Of a DNA stretch of 7,131 bases, positions 6,585-7,131 are shown one piece after another (the first letter of the stretch is position 1; each line of letters opens with the position of its first letter). The notes below the pieces were generated by a model. The model was not told where the DNA came from, searched no databases, and was given only the letters and a program-made list of their open reading frames with translations. This stretch comes from Clostridia bacterium (lineage in GTDB: Bacteria; Bacillota; Clostridia; Christensenellales; HGM11417), in NCBI GenBank assembly GCA_028700355.1, contig JAQVSX010000029.1:1-7131 (forward strand), written 5' to 3'. The translations under genes were made by a program, and so were the position numbers.

Positions 6585-6626
6585 GGCAGAATATTATTAC
6601 ATAATATTTTGCCATTATTTTAATTT
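6585..6626 (+). terminator. Rho-independent terminator after ilvE
   Basis: GGCAGAATATTAT (6585-6597) pairs with ATAATATTTTGCC (6601-6613) as a 13-bp stem with one G-U pair and a 3-base loop. It is GC-rich at its base and followed by ATTATTTTAATTT. The position, 25 bases after the ilvE stop and 20 bases before recX, suits transcription ending for the operon. The U-tract is interrupted, so some readthrough into recX is possible. Confidence 0.7.
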
Positions 6627-6632
6627 AAAAAA

Positions 6633-7131
6633 ATGATTATTACAGAAATAAAAAAAGATAAAAAACAAAAAAGTATTATTGTTACCACATCAGAGGGCTG
6701 CTTTTCTATCAATGCCGATGTTTATTTTGACAGCCGCATATATAAGGGAATGGAAATAACGCAAAAGCAAATTGACCTTTTAACTGAGCAAAGCGGCAAA
6801 AAAGAAGCGTTAAACAAAGCAATGGCATATATTTCACGAAAAACCTGCACTAAAAAAATGATGAGTGATTATCTTTACAAAAAAGGTTTTAATAAAAGCG
6901 CCGTTGAACAAACGCTTGAAAAGCTTACCGATTATAAATACATAAACGATGAAGAATACACAAAAACATATATTTGCGGCAGCGTCGGCAAAGGAAAGCT
7001 AAAACTTGCATACGAGCTTAAAATGCGCGGCATTGACGAAAGCATAATAAACAAATACACTTTAAGCCCCGAAGACGAATTTGAGCAGTGCGTACGGCAA
7101 GGCAAAAAATTTCTCGGAAATAAGGATATTG
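6633..7131 (+). CDS. recX: RecX-family regulatory protein, 3' truncated by window edge
   Basis: An open frame of 166 residues runs to the right edge without a stop. RecX binds RecA filaments and modulates strand exchange and coprotease activity. The N-terminus MIITEIKKDKKQK, then IYKGMEITQKQIDLL (36-50), matches the short beta-rich lead-in found in Bacillota RecX. It is followed by three-helix repeats: ALNKAMAYISRKTCTKKMMSDYLYKKGFNKSAVEQTLEKL with DYKYINDEEYTKTYI (about 59-114), then GKGKLKLAYELKMRGIDESII (119-139). These correspond to the family pattern YL-R...L..KGF...I..vL..L...g.inDe.ya..yi...G...i..eL..kGI. About one further repeat is expected beyond the edge. No Shine-Dalgarno sequence precedes the ATG (leader TTTAAAAAA), but the family-matching N-terminus supports this start. 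It is separated from ilvE by a terminator, and its own promoter is not evident. Confidence 0.88.
   Translation, partial: MIITEIKKDKKQKSIIVTTSEGCFSINADVYFDSRIYKGMEITQKQIDLLTEQSGKKEALNKAMAYISRKTCTKKMMSDYLYKKGFNKSAVEQTLEKLTDYKYINDEEYTKTYICGSVGKGKLKLAYELKMRGIDESIINKYTLSPEDEFEQCVRQGKKFLGNKDI

Noticed and set aside
6561..6589. Separate small hairpin TGCCG/CGGCA (6563-6567 with 6584-6588)
   Set aside because: Its right arm is also the base of the longer 13-bp terminator stem at 6585-6613, which is more stable and better placed; this is at most an alternative fold.

Overview
The window is AT-rich, densely coding bacterial DNA. Four things point to an anaerobic, low-GC Bacillota lineage of the Clostridia type: heavy use of ATA isoleucine and AGA arginine codons, strong AGGAGG-type ribosome sites, a TyrRS with a KMGKT signature, and a NifU-like/GGGtGRT gene pair. 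This placement is inferred from style and gene content, not from a marker phylogeny. I see no mobile elements, CRISPR arrays, tRNA or rRNA genes.

Layout. (1) Positions 2-472 (+) hold the C-terminal part of a cysteine desulfurase-family PLP enzyme, cut by the window edge. (2) Positions 473-551 carry a stem-loop that looks like a two-way terminator between convergent genes. (3) Positions 552-2256 (-) are a two-gene operon: a NifU-like Fe-S scaffold homologue followed by a GGGtGRT-family protein of unknown function. (4) Positions 2257-2450 are a divergent regulatory region with a good sigma-A-like promoter on each strand and a perfect 10-bp inverted repeat framing the rightward one. (5) Positions 2451-6559 (+) are four tightly packed genes: a class I/II aminotransferase, tyrS, a YigZ/IMPACT-family gene and ilvE. 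The first three are joined by 1-base TAATG overlaps. (6) A hairpin terminator at 6585-6626 separates them from recX (6633 onward), which runs off the right edge.

How the genes work together. The left third looks like sulfur/Fe-S chemistry: a candidate sulfur donor convergent with a scaffold-like protein and its uncharacterised partner. The middle is a housekeeping amino-acid cluster: amino-group transfer, tyrosine charging of tRNA, a translation-associated YigZ protein and the terminal step of branched-chain amino-acid synthesis. RecX begins a separate unit tied to RecA control.

The least understood part is the NifU-like/GGGtGRT pair. Its scaffold member keeps the NifU fold signatures but seems to lack one of the three canonical cysteine ligands. 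Everything else matches well-known families.
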